Assembly: GCA_026400835.1 (NCBI GenBank)
Contig: JAPLOA010000098.1
Location: forward strand, 62,001-126,000
DNA: 64,000 bases
Origin: Planctomycetales bacterium
GTDB taxonomy: Bacteria > Planctomycetota > Planctomycetia > Planctomycetales > Planctomycetaceae
Direction: 5' to 3'
In this document: in pieces, positions 8,208-17,000 of the stretch
Numbering within the stretch: the stretch's first letter is position 1
Layout of the letters: every line of letters starts with the position of its first letter
Translations under genes and position numbers: made by a program
The notes under the pieces: model-generated
The model's database searches: none
The model's input: the letters and a program-made list of their open reading frames with translations, nothing else
Told to the model about the DNA's origin: nothing

Positions 8208-9269
8208 TCACATTCTGGCGTGACCGGGATTGCCTGTCAGATGACGAACGACCACAGAAACGGCAGCCATCGCGAAGGCAGCGGTCATGAAGGTCGATGT
8301 CCCATAGATCACTCGGCGCTTTTCGCAGGCATGGGGCGAATCGGCTCGGTGAGGACAAATGCATTGGAAGCCTTTTTCAACATCCCATTCAGGAACCTCG
8401 GGAGCTCGAACTTCTTCCTCAGAGAAAACAACAGGAAGCCCCACATCGCCTTCGGCCACGAATCCTCGTCGAGCCAGTTCCTTTCGGAGTACTCGTGCCA
8501 AAGGATCGACTTTGGTGCGGCTGAGATCGTCGATGCGAATCTGTGTGGGATCCATTCGCGCACCGGCCCCGGTAATGCTGATGACAGGAATGCCCTGCTT
8601 GAGACAGGTTTCCAGAAGCAACACTTTTGATGTAACGTTGTCGATGGCGTCAACGACAAAATCAGGGCGAGGTGTCAGCAGAGCATCAGACGTTGATGCA
8701 TCATAAAACGCCTGAATCGGGTCGACCCACGCTTCCGGATGAATGGCTCGTACTCGCTCCGCAAGCAGCTGAGCTTTCGACTGGCCAACCGTCGCAGGGA
8801 AAGCCTGAAGTTGCCGGTTGACGTTCGTGAGGCAGACATCATCAAAATCTACGAGCGTCATTCTTCCAACGGCGGAACGCGCCAGTGCCTCGGCAGCATA
8901 GCTGCCAACACCGCCCAGTCCGAAGATAGTGACGTGAGAGTTCAGCAGTCTGCGAATGCCGTCATTGCCGACGAGACGAATCAGGCGATCCCAGCGACGG
9001 TGAACGCGTTCGGGGGGGGCCGGTAAGTCTTCACGATTTGGTCGTGAGCCGGCTTCGAGCGAACCTTCCCAGGCACGGATCCTGGTCTGCCGCGGCAGTG
9101 CAGCGCTGAGTTCAGGAATGGCAGAGCCTGCTGTTGATTCACAGGATGCGGATTCGCATTCTTCTCCAGTCTCACCATCATGGTGATGGTCGCAATGCTC
9201 GTTCTCTGCACATTCTGCCTGATTAAAGGTGTCTTCGGGTCTGATCGCACGTTCAGATGAGTGGCTCAG
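8208..9269 (-). CDS. tcdA: TcdA/ThiF-family E1-like enzyme with long N-terminal extension
   Basis: An ATP-dependent adenylating enzyme of the ThiF/MoeB fold, closest by eye to TcdA (cyclises t6A37 of tRNA to ct6A). The first ATG is at 8861, but that would delete the nucleotide-binding loop: reading upstream in frame gives GLGGVGSYAAEALARS, essential for the family. No ATG, GTG or TTG exists between 8861 and the in-frame stop near 9321. CTG 9267-9269, 9 nt after GGAG, is the best start and puts GLGGVGS at 117-123. The first ~100 aa are acidic and rich in Cys/His (C20, H25, C26, H28-H30, C38, C43). A run of eight G (9012-9019) lies in the extension, so a frameshift is the alternative. The C-terminal CICPHRA and YGTSTFMTAAF blocks fit TcdA. 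Confidence 0.75.
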   Translation of the reverse strand: MSHSSERAIRPEDTFNQAECAENEHCDHHHDGETGEECESASCESTAGSAIPELSAALPRQTRIRAWEGSLEAGSRPNREDLPAPPERVHRRWDRLIRLVGNDGIRRLLNSHVTIFGLGGVGSYAAEALARSAVGRMTLVDFDDVCLTNVNRQLQAFPATVGQSKAQLLAERVRAIHPEAWVDPIQAFYDASTSDALLTPRPDFVVDAIDNVTSKVLLLETCLKQGIPVISITGAGARMDPTQIRIDDLSRTKVDPLARVLRKELARRGFVAEGDVGLPVVFSEEEVRAPEVPEWDVEKGFQCICPHRADSPHACEKRRVIYGTSTFMTAAFAMAAVSVVVRHLTGNPGHARM

Positions 9270-9454
9270 GGCTGTTTTCTCCGGCTTGGGGATTGAATTG
9301 ACAACGGGATTGTAATCACAGGAATTCCAGAGTCACGAGAATCTGAAAGATTGGGCGACACCCAAACGATGGAACAGTGTTTGCGTCCTGAAGCCTGCAG
9401 TTGAGTACTTGAAGAAGACCCAATTAAACACCCGAACCCTGCAGGGGATTTATA

Positions 9455-9625
9455 ATGACGACAATGTTGACATTTGCATATCTGGACCCTGGTACCGGCA
9501 GCATGTTGCTCCAGGCGATTGTTGGTGGCGGTGCGGGAATTGTTGTTCTCGTGAGGCATTTCTGGCGAACGATGCGGGTTTCTCGAAAACCCCTTAAGCC
9601 AAATACTTCAGGCGCCGATGCCTGA
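9455..9625 (+). CDS. 56-aa membrane microprotein (YLDPGTGS family)
   Basis: A short gene starting ATG 9455, preceded by AGGGGA, and ending TGA 9623-9625. The protein begins MTTMLTFAYLDPGTGSM, continues as one glycine-rich hydrophobic helix (about residues 17-34), then HFWRTMR and a basic C-tail. I recognise the YLDPGTGS plus single helix plus FWR pattern as a widespread small membrane protein of unknown function. It lies 5 nt before the methyltransferase gene, so the two are translationally linked. A role as membrane partner or anchor for the two downstream enzymes is inferred only from the operon. Confidence 0.82.
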   Translation: MTTMLTFAYLDPGTGSMLLQAIVGGGAGIVVLVRHFWRTMRVSRKPLKPNTSGADA

Positions 9626-9630
9626 CAGCC

Positions 9631-11031
9631 ATGGTGCCAACACAAGAGTTTGCCCACGGGTCATTTCGAGACCGGTCGGCGCGAGTGTTTTATAGCGATG
9701 GCTTGATCTGTCGGGCGATTGATGCCTCAGCGCTTGAGGAATGGACCTGGGTTTCATCCCGGCCATTTTTTCCGGAGGCCATGAATGCGCAGAAGATTAT
9801 TCAAACGAGTCTGGCGTCGACAGAAAAAAGCCGGGTGCCGAACACTGGCTTCGTTGCCACACTCCGGCATGAACGTGTGCCGTTGATCACGTGGCCCTAT
9901 GAATGGTGTTTTTCGATGCTGCGCGAAGCCGCGCTGCTGCAGCTGGAGCTAATGGAACGGAGCCTGAAGGAGGATTGTATTCTGAAAGATGCTTCAGCGT
10001 ACAACTTTCAGTTCCAGGGAACTCAGCCGGTCCTGATCGACACACCGTCAATCATTCGAATGAATCCCGGGACGCCCTGGGAAGGCTATCGTCAGTTCTG
10101 TCAGATGTTTCTTTATCCGCTGATGTTGCAGGCATGGAAGGGTGTTCATTTTCAGCCGTGGTTGCGAGGCAGTCTGGAAGGGATTCTGCCCGAACAGTTT
10201 GCGCGAGTATTGTCGTGGTTTGACCTGTTTCGTTCTGGCGCCATGACTCACGTTTGGCTGCATGCTCGCTTGCAGGCAGTCGCCGAAACGCAGGTTTCGA
10301 CAGCATCGTCATTGCAGGCCCACGGCTTCAATAAGCAGATGATACAGAACAACGTTGCAGGGCTAACACGCCTGGTGGACCGCCTGCAATGGAAAGAAGT
10401 AAAGTCGGTCTGGTCTGACTATGACAACGTCACAGGGCCGGTCAGTCGGGACGGGTACGAAAAAGAGCAATTCGTTGAAAAGGTCTGCGCTTCGGGTCAT
10501 TGGAAGACCGTTTGGGATCTTGGTTGCAATCAGGGACGTTATTCGCGGATTGCGGCGAAGCGCTCTGAAGTCGTTTTGGCGATGGATGCTGACCATTTGA
10601 CGATTGATCGACTTTATCGAGCTTTGAGTGAAGAGAAGAATCGCATCATCGTGCCGCTCGTGACAGACCTGAGCGATCCTTCTCCCGGTCTGGGGTGGAG
10701 AGGCCAGGAGCGGTCACCACTGGAGCAACGTTCTCGACCGGATCTTGTGCTGTGTCTCGCGTTGATTCATCATCTGGTGATTGGACGCAATCTGCTGCTG
10801 AGTGACGTTATCCGTTGGCTGGCTTCGCTGCAGGCGACAGTCGTCATCGAGTTTATCGATCGGAACGATGAACAGGTTCAGCGGTTACTGCGAAACCGTA
10901 CTGATGTCTTTAATGACTACAGCAAGGAAGAGTTTCTCAGACTTGTGGAGAGCCACTTTGTTGTGCAGGAGCAATTTGGCTTACAGTCGGGCACTCGTAC
11001 TCTGTTCCGGTTGAGGCCGATGAAACCATAA
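9631..11031 (+). CDS. Kinase-like N-terminal domain fused to a class I SAM methyltransferase
   Basis: 466 aa. The C-terminal half is a Rossmann methyltransferase: DLGCNQGRYS at 296-305 is the SAM-binding loop, VLAMDAD the acidic strand 2, and DLVLCLALIHHL strand 4. The N-terminal half has ILKDASAYNFQF (117-128) followed by PVLIDTPSI (LIDTPS at 135-140). This spacing recalls a protein-kinase-fold catalytic loop (D-x4-N) and a DFG-like strand, though no convincing Gly-rich loop is visible. Similar proteins are loosely called nodulation NoeA-like methyltransferases. The substrate is unknown. It sits 5 nt after the microprotein gene and 18 nt before the AlkP-like gene, so the three form an operon probably modifying a surface lipid or glycan. 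Confidence 0.82.
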   Translation: MVPTQEFAHGSFRDRSARVFYSDGLICRAIDASALEEWTWVSSRPFFPEAMNAQKIIQTSLASTEKSRVPNTGFVATLRHERVPLITWPYEWCFSMLREAALLQLELMERSLKEDCILKDASAYNFQFQGTQPVLIDTPSIIRMNPGTPWEGYRQFCQMFLYPLMLQAWKGVHFQPWLRGSLEGILPEQFARVLSWFDLFRSGAMTHVWLHARLQAVAETQVSTASSLQAHGFNKQMIQNNVAGLTRLVDRLQWKEVKSVWSDYDNVTGPVSRDGYEKEQFVEKVCASGHWKTVWDLGCNQGRYSRIAAKRSEVVLAMDADHLTIDRLYRALSEEKNRIIVPLVTDLSDPSPGLGWRGQERSPLEQRSRPDLVLCLALIHHLVIGRNLLLSDVIRWLASLQATVVIEFIDRNDEQVQRLLRNRTDVFNDYSKEEFLRLVESHFVVQEQFGLQSGTRTLFRLRPMKP

Positions 11032-11049
11032 GCATTTCGGAAACTGTAT

Positions 11050-13200
11050 ATGGAATCAATGGATTCAACATTCGACCGTCGGGCACAGAGCTACCGCCCC
11101 ACCACAGTTCAGGAATTTCTGCATCTGTCCGCGTTGACCTCGTTTGCGGTCGTGCAGCCGATCCTGAACAGCCTTGTCAATAATGTGGCTTTTCTGCGGT
11201 ACTACGATTACTCCCCAGCGGCTGTCCTGCTGGCTGTCGTACTGCTCACACTGGGGATTCCCGTTTCGTTTCTGAGTCTGCGTGTTGTACTGCATCGTCT
11301 GGGCTATCCGAAGTTCGCAGATGTGATTCGTACGATCCTGGTGGTCGTGCTGATGTTGCTCGCGCTGTTGTATACCGCGCGATGGGCATCAGCCACACTT
11401 TGGCGAGCTCTGTATAGTCTGTCGCAGGATGTTCTTTTTCTGCCTGCGATTTTCACCGCGGGCTGGCTGGCAAGACTGTACTTTCGGGCAGAGATCTTTC
11501 GACAACTGCTTTCTACAAGTGCTGCTGGAGTTATCCTGTTTCCTATGGTGTTTTTTCTGAACCCAGCTGTTCAGGAACAAGTACTCATGGTGCCGGCTCG
11601 CGAGTATTTTCAGCCGGTCATCGCACGCTCTCCGGCTTCTGTCATCTTCGTTGTTTTCGACGGGCTGAGTGGGATGGCATTGCTGGATGAAAATCACGAA
11701 GTTGATCGAGCGCGGTATCCGTCGTTTGCAGGACTGAGTGATCGCTGCAACTTTTATCGCAATGCTTCAACGGTACATACACGAACGGATCATGCGCTAC
11801 CCGCGATACTCTCCGGCAGTCTTCCGACCGGACTTCAACGTCCTGTGGAAAGTGAGTACCCGCTGAATCTGTTCAGGCTCCTCGATAACTCGCGACAATT
11901 TCAGCAGTCGATCTTTGAACCGTATACTCAGCTTGCTCCGGAGCATCTTCAGCGGATGGATCGCCAGGCGAGTATTCCCCGCCAGACTCTTGATTTATTG
12001 GATACTGTTCTTCGTGTTTACCAAAGGATGTGCCTGCCCCGGTTGGTGGACTCACTTGCTCTTGATGTACCCCGAGAATGGTTTCGCCTTCTGCCGCCAG
12101 CTCCGGCCGACGCGAAAGTTCTGGACGGGAAAATTGTTTACCTCTGGGATGCGGATCAGGATCTGCAAGTGGATCATTTCGTTAAATGTCTGAGGCCATC
12201 TGCACAACCCGCGTTACGATTCCTGCATATTTCTGCACCACATGACCCATGGACACGGCTTGATTCCGGAAAACTATACAGACGCATGAATATTGGCCCG
12301 GATGCGATACCCGGAGACGATTCAGGCTCCTGGGGCGATGATGAGTGGCTGGTCAATCAAGGATGGCAGAGGTATCTGCTTCAGGTCCGGTTTGCCGATC
12401 TTTGTCTGGGCAGAATACTTGATCGGCTGGAAGAAACAGGACTTTTCGACGAGTCCATGATCGTTGTCACGGCTGATCATGGTTTCGCATTTCGGGCTCG
12501 ATGCAGCCGACGAGATCCGCAGGGGGCAACTCTTTCTGACCTGATTCCTGTTCCGTTGTTTATCAAGTATCCGCATCAGACAAAATCGATGATCTCTGAT
12601 CGAAACGTGGAGACCATAGATATTCTGCCAACGATTGCGGACGTTCTGGGGTTGCCGAAGGACTCAAATTGGGATGGGCAATCGCTGATGACTGAAGTTC
12701 CGGAGCGACCACGAAAGATGGTCGTTGCCTCCCCTGCAATCATCCTTGAAGCCGCGTTCCCCGGTCGATTCGAATACGTTGATCGGCTTCATAAAGTTTT
12801 TGGCAAAGGTGTTGAGGGAGCATTTACCGACCTGCAGTTTCTTCCCGAGTTGTCTGGTCGAGAGTCTTCGCCACTTCTGAGTTCAACGCAATCGAAACTC
12901 ACGCTCACTTTAAGCGAAGGACGTTTGTCTTCTGAAGCTGGCGAGCAGAATCTGGTTCCCTGCTATTATCAGGGCCAGGTAAGCGGTACGACGTCGGCTG
13001 ACAAACCGGCAATTCTTGCTGTCGCCGTCAACGGCAGAATTCAGGCGACAACAAGAACATCCGTTGCTCCGACGAGCCATGGTAAATGGTCCGTCATGGT
13101 TCCTCCCAATGCCTTCACTGACGCGACGGATCGCGTCCAGTTTTTCGAGGTGGAGCAGAAAGCGGGAGGCATTAAACTCCACGAACTCCTGCTTGAATAA
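11050..13200 (+). CDS. Membrane AlkP-superfamily (sulfatase/phosphoglycerol transferase-like) enzyme
   Basis: 716 aa. The first ~170 residues contain four or five hydrophobic helices, and the rest is a periplasmic-type alkaline-phosphatase-superfamily domain. Metal-site motifs are FVVFDGLSG (D204), the nucleophile region VHTRTDHALP (T246, with D247-H248), and TADHGF (D476, H477). No CxPxR formylglycine motif is present, so a Thr-based phosphotransferase is more likely than a true sulfatase. The tail after about 610 is beta-rich. ATG 11050 is used; ATG 11059 is also possible. Likely activity is transfer or hydrolysis of a phosphate-linked group on a lipid or glycan outside the cytoplasmic membrane. 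Last member of the microprotein/methyltransferase operon. Confidence 0.82.
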   Translation: MESMDSTFDRRAQSYRPTTVQEFLHLSALTSFAVVQPILNSLVNNVAFLRYYDYSPAAVLLAVVLLTLGIPVSFLSLRVVLHRLGYPKFADVIRTILVVVLMLLALLYTARWASATLWRALYSLSQDVLFLPAIFTAGWLARLYFRAEIFRQLLSTSAAGVILFPMVFFLNPAVQEQVLMVPAREYFQPVIARSPASVIFVVFDGLSGMALLDENHEVDRARYPSFAGLSDRCNFYRNASTVHTRTDHALPAILSGSLPTGLQRPVESEYPLNLFRLLDNSRQFQQSIFEPYTQLAPEHLQRMDRQASIPRQTLDLLDTVLRVYQRMCLPRLVDSLALDVPREWFRLLPPAPADAKVLDGKIVYLWDADQDLQVDHFVKCLRPSAQPALRFLHISAPHDPWTRLDSGKLYRRMNIGPDAIPGDDSGSWGDDEWLVNQGWQRYLLQVRFADLCLGRILDRLEETGLFDESMIVVTADHGFAFRARCSRRDPQGATLSDLIPVPLFIKYPHQTKSMISDRNVETIDILPTIADVLGLPKDSNWDGQSLMTEVPERPRKMVVASPAIILEAAFPGRFEYVDRLHKVFGKGVEGAFTDLQFLPELSGRESSPLLSSTQSKLTLTLSEGRLSSEAGEQNLVPCYYQGQVSGTTSADKPAILAVAVNGRIQATTRTSVAPTSHGKWSVMVPPNAFTDATDRVQFFEVEQKAGGIKLHELLLE

Positions 13201-13409
13201 TTTTGTAATCCCCCAGTATGTTTCTCGGGAGATTTTCACAGCGATCAGGAAATGTCGCCTGCAGGTTCCGCAGATGCCGAGAAGTTCCGTCGCGGGTGCG
13301 ATCGAAAAATGCCGTTTTCCGATCAAAGAGTACTTGACGAACGTAACGATCATGCCACGGAGACTTCGTCTGCTGAAAGCAATGACGAATCCTGTCGATA
13401 CAGATTTGC

Positions 13410-13769
13410 ATGAGCACAACGCAGACACCGCCAGACACCTTTGATCAGAACTGCCTTACAGTTCTTGAGTGTTATGCTGTGCGAGACCTGGCTGCCAAAG
13501 CGACAAACACAGACTATGCTGGCTGGCTGGACAGAATTCTCGAAGTGCCAGGACTTGAGTCCTCATCATTGACTTCGATTCATGGCTTTTTGATTGCTCA
13601 GGGACTCATCAAGTTCGAATTCACGGGCCGTAGTGTGGGGCTCCAGTACCAGCTCAGTAACCTCGGCAAGGAATGCGTAGCCAGAAAATCGCTGTGCTTT
13701 TCTGATGATCTTCGCAACACAGACAACGTGATGGACTGTGCATCCGAGGCGAAAGCTCAGGCCGCCTGA
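13410..13769 (+). CDS. Small conserved-looking protein, possible winged helix
   Basis: 119 aa from ATG 13410, 209 nt after the AlkP-like gene on the same strand. No family recognised. Residues about 48-90 (LTSIHGFLIAQGLIKF, then GLQYQLSNLGKECV) have the helix, helix, beta-wing rhythm of a winged-helix domain. The Cys residues are scattered, not paired. Base composition fits the neighbours. It could be a small regulator, but this is only a pattern-level guess. Confidence 0.55.
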   Translation: MSTTQTPPDTFDQNCLTVLECYAVRDLAAKATNTDYAGWLDRILEVPGLESSSLTSIHGFLIAQGLIKFEFTGRSVGLQYQLSNLGKECVARKSLCFSDDLRNTDNVMDCASEAKAQAA

Positions 13770-14090
13770 CAGGAGTGGGCTGTAAGGCATCGGCTGCGGC
13801 CAGTAAGCCGTTGGAGTGGCAACCTGCTGCTTTAGTCTCCCATTCAGCATCATCACTTAGTGAAGCGATTGAAAAACCAGCGGAGCATCGCGAACTGCCC
13901 GGTGTGAGCCCGTGAAATCATAGGGGCACTGGACGGCTGCCGCCGGTGCTGCCAGAAGACAGATCGTTCAACGGTTCGTCCGTACATCTGATTTCCACAG
14001 GGGTTTCGGCTCTGGTTCCCGATTCAGGACTGCCGCTGTCTGTGCTAGAGTTCGGCGTCACCGATTCTGTGCATACCGGAGCCTGAAACC
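13770..14090. other. Intergenic stretch without recognised content
   Basis: These 321 bp separate the small protein from the cytochrome gene. Both strands contain frames, but none with a start, composition or motif I would support. A CGGAG about 9 nt before ATG 14091 serves the next gene. No clear promoter hexamers or long inverted repeats. Confidence 0.5.
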
Positions 14091-17000
14091 ATGCAAAGTC
14101 GATCAATTCCGCCTGCAACCCACGTCGCGCTCGTGCTGATACTGCTCTGTGGTATTGATCAGTCGGCCCTGTCCGACGAAGAGACCACTCGCCCCGGTTT
14201 AGCCGGTCTCTTTTCAGACTCAATATCCATCGTTCGGAAAGTTGACGATCGGATTGCGTTTGACTGGACTGATTCTTCTCCCGACAGCCGACTCGGGGAC
14301 GACTATCAGGCAAAGTGGCAGGGCCGCCTTCTGGTTCGTCAGCCGGGAAAACACACCTTCCACGCGATGGTGTCCGGACGACTGACCATCGTTGTTAACG
14401 GAAAGTTGGCGCTGCAGTCGGAAGGAGAGAATCTCTTTCATTCGGCTGAACCAATCGAACTGACGGCGGGCGATCATCTTCTGGAGATTTCCTTCAAACG
14501 CACAGTCAATGTTGATGCCAGGCTCCAGCTTTTCTGGTCATCTCCGGAGTTTACATTGGAACCCTTGCCAGCCGATGTGTTGACTCATGAGGCACCCAAT
14601 ACGACAGCCGGGGATCAGGAGTCCGGAAGACTTCTGGCCGACGCGATGCGCTGTTCGGCCTGTCATTCCGGCCTTGCAGAAGCTTCGACTCTCAAAGCCC
14701 CGTCGCTGAAGTATGTGAACGAAACGCCGATTGATCAGCTTGTCCGGCGTCTGATGGACCCGAGGTCTATTAATTCTCACAGTGCGATGCCTTCGTTTGG
14801 ACTGACGGCCGAGGAAGCTCATGATGTCGCGCTGTTTTTGATGGATGCAGCCGACAAAGAATCACCATTGGATGAGAAAGAACTCAAATTCAAAGCCGAT
14901 GACGTCGATGCTGGCTCAAAACTTCTGTTGACGACCGGATGTATCGCGTGTCACCGATTGTCGCAGTTCAACAGGGAAGCTGCTGAGTCGGAGTCAGAAT
15001 CATCCGAGGCTCTGCCCGATGCCAGTCCCTATCATGGGCCGGAGCTTGTTGGCATTGAAAAACGTCGCACTGCGAAGTGGCTTTCAAAGTGGCTGCAAGC
15101 TCCCGGAGAATTGAATCCAAATCATCGCATGCCGGTCTTCTCGCTTTCAGACGATGAACGCCGTCAGATCGTCGCTGCACTTGTATTGAGCACTTCGGAA
15201 GAAAAGGCTGATCCAGGGGCCGGCGTTTCAAAAGAAAAAAGCTCACCACCGTTACTTGAAGCCTCGATCGCTAACGGTCGTCGTATCGCAACGGCCGCGA
15301 ACTGTGCTGGATGTCATAGCATCAAAGGCCTTGAACCATCGGCAATAAAGATTGCTCGGCCCACAGGAATTCAGTCTGCAGATTCCACTCACAATTGCCT
15401 TGCCGTCAAGAAGCCGGAGTCAAACACCGTAGACAATTCTGAGCCCAATCACCGGCCGTGGTTTCAGGCGACGGATGTTGAGCGTCAACAACTGAATGCG
15501 TGGTTGACTTCAATACGAACTGACATTCAGCACGTAACGGGGGCTGCTTTGGGTTCGCTGCTGATGCATCGTAACGGCTGCCTTGCGTGTCATGATCGAG
15601 ATCTCAAAAAGGGGCTTTCGACTCATGCCGGAGTCATCTCCTCCCTGCGAAGTGACCTCAATGGTCAAAGCCAGGCACTGATCCCACCCGCACTGACGGC
15701 AGCTGGTGACAAACTGAAAGATGAGTATTTGATGTCTGCGGTCAGCGGAGAACAAGCCGGTCGCAGGTTGCCATGGCTGCTGGTGCGAATGCCGAAGTTT
15801 AGGTTCTCTGCCGATGAGAAGACAGCCGTCACTCGGTACCTGGTCGGGGCCGATCGAATACCAGACGCTGCCGATGTCGCTCGCGAGGAGCTGTTCCGGC
15901 ATCTGAATCCGCATCATCCGGTCATTGCAACACCTGCTGATCTATTGACCGGGAATCATCTGATCGGAGCCGGTGGCTTCAACTGTATTGCGTGCCACAA
16001 AGCCGGTCCGTACGAACCTCGCAATGTGGCCATGGGCACGCGCGGGTCTGACATCATGTCGATGGGGCAACGAATTCGTCCGCGCTACTTTATGCGCTGG
16101 ATGGAGAATCCCATTCGAGTAGTCCCCGGAATTGAAATGCCGGCTATTCGGAAGCCCATCCCCGGGGTCCTTGAAGATTCACTACCGCAGCAGATCGCTC
16201 TGATGTGGACCGCACTCGCCGATCCGAAATTCTCTCCTCCAACGGTCGTAAGCCGCTATGAACAGTTTGTGACCGTCGCGCCGGGACAACCACCACGGGT
16301 GGTGCGAGATGTCTTTACAGTGGGAGATCCCAAAGATCGCAACAGTGTTGCTCGTTCGATGGCTGTCGGCTTCAACAATGGTCACAACATTCTGATCGAT
16401 CTGGACACCATGCGGCTGCGGCAATGGACGATCGGCGAGTTTGCTCGCCAAAGAACGGAAGGCAAAAGCTGGTTCTGGGATATGGCAGGCGTCACCGTCT
16501 CGCTGGATCCACAGATCACGTTGCTGAGCCGGCTCGTCAGCAAGACTGCGAAAGATAAAGAGCCACCCAGCCCGGTGACCGATCAGCGTCGTCACGCGGA
16601 ATTGATTTCCAGTAAGGTGACTGATCAGTCGGTCATACTTCGAGTGCGATACTATTTCGATCCTTCACCTCTTGCGAGCCAGCAGACAGGGAAGGACACG
16701 AAGAGCTCGGCCGCGCTTTCACGGCATACGGCCATCACGGCCTGGAATGATCCGACCCGGAGTCTGCTGACGTCGGTCGTCACGTTCACGATTCAGCCAT
16801 CCGGTCAATCGGGCGACCAAACCGGTTGGTTGGTCAAAGCCGATGTTGAAGAATCACCAAACGGCTATCTCGTACAGTTGCATGGCTGGTCTGATGCGGA
16901 ATCATTGGCTGGGATTCCGTGGAGTGTGAAAGCTCGCACTGCGAACAATGCGAATGCTGAGGTTCGTCTGCAGAATGGAGAAACGGCCACGTTGCAGTTT

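Noticed and set aside
7581-8223. Frames of 137 and 141 aa with repeated peptides across the repeat array
   Set aside because: They are translations of the tandem palindromic units B-D. The repeating peptides follow from the ~148-bp DNA period.
8981-9250. GTG-started 89-aa minus-strand frame
   Set aside because: It overlaps the in-frame N-terminal extension of the TcdA-like gene, which has better coding composition. Kept only as the frameshift alternative at the G-run.
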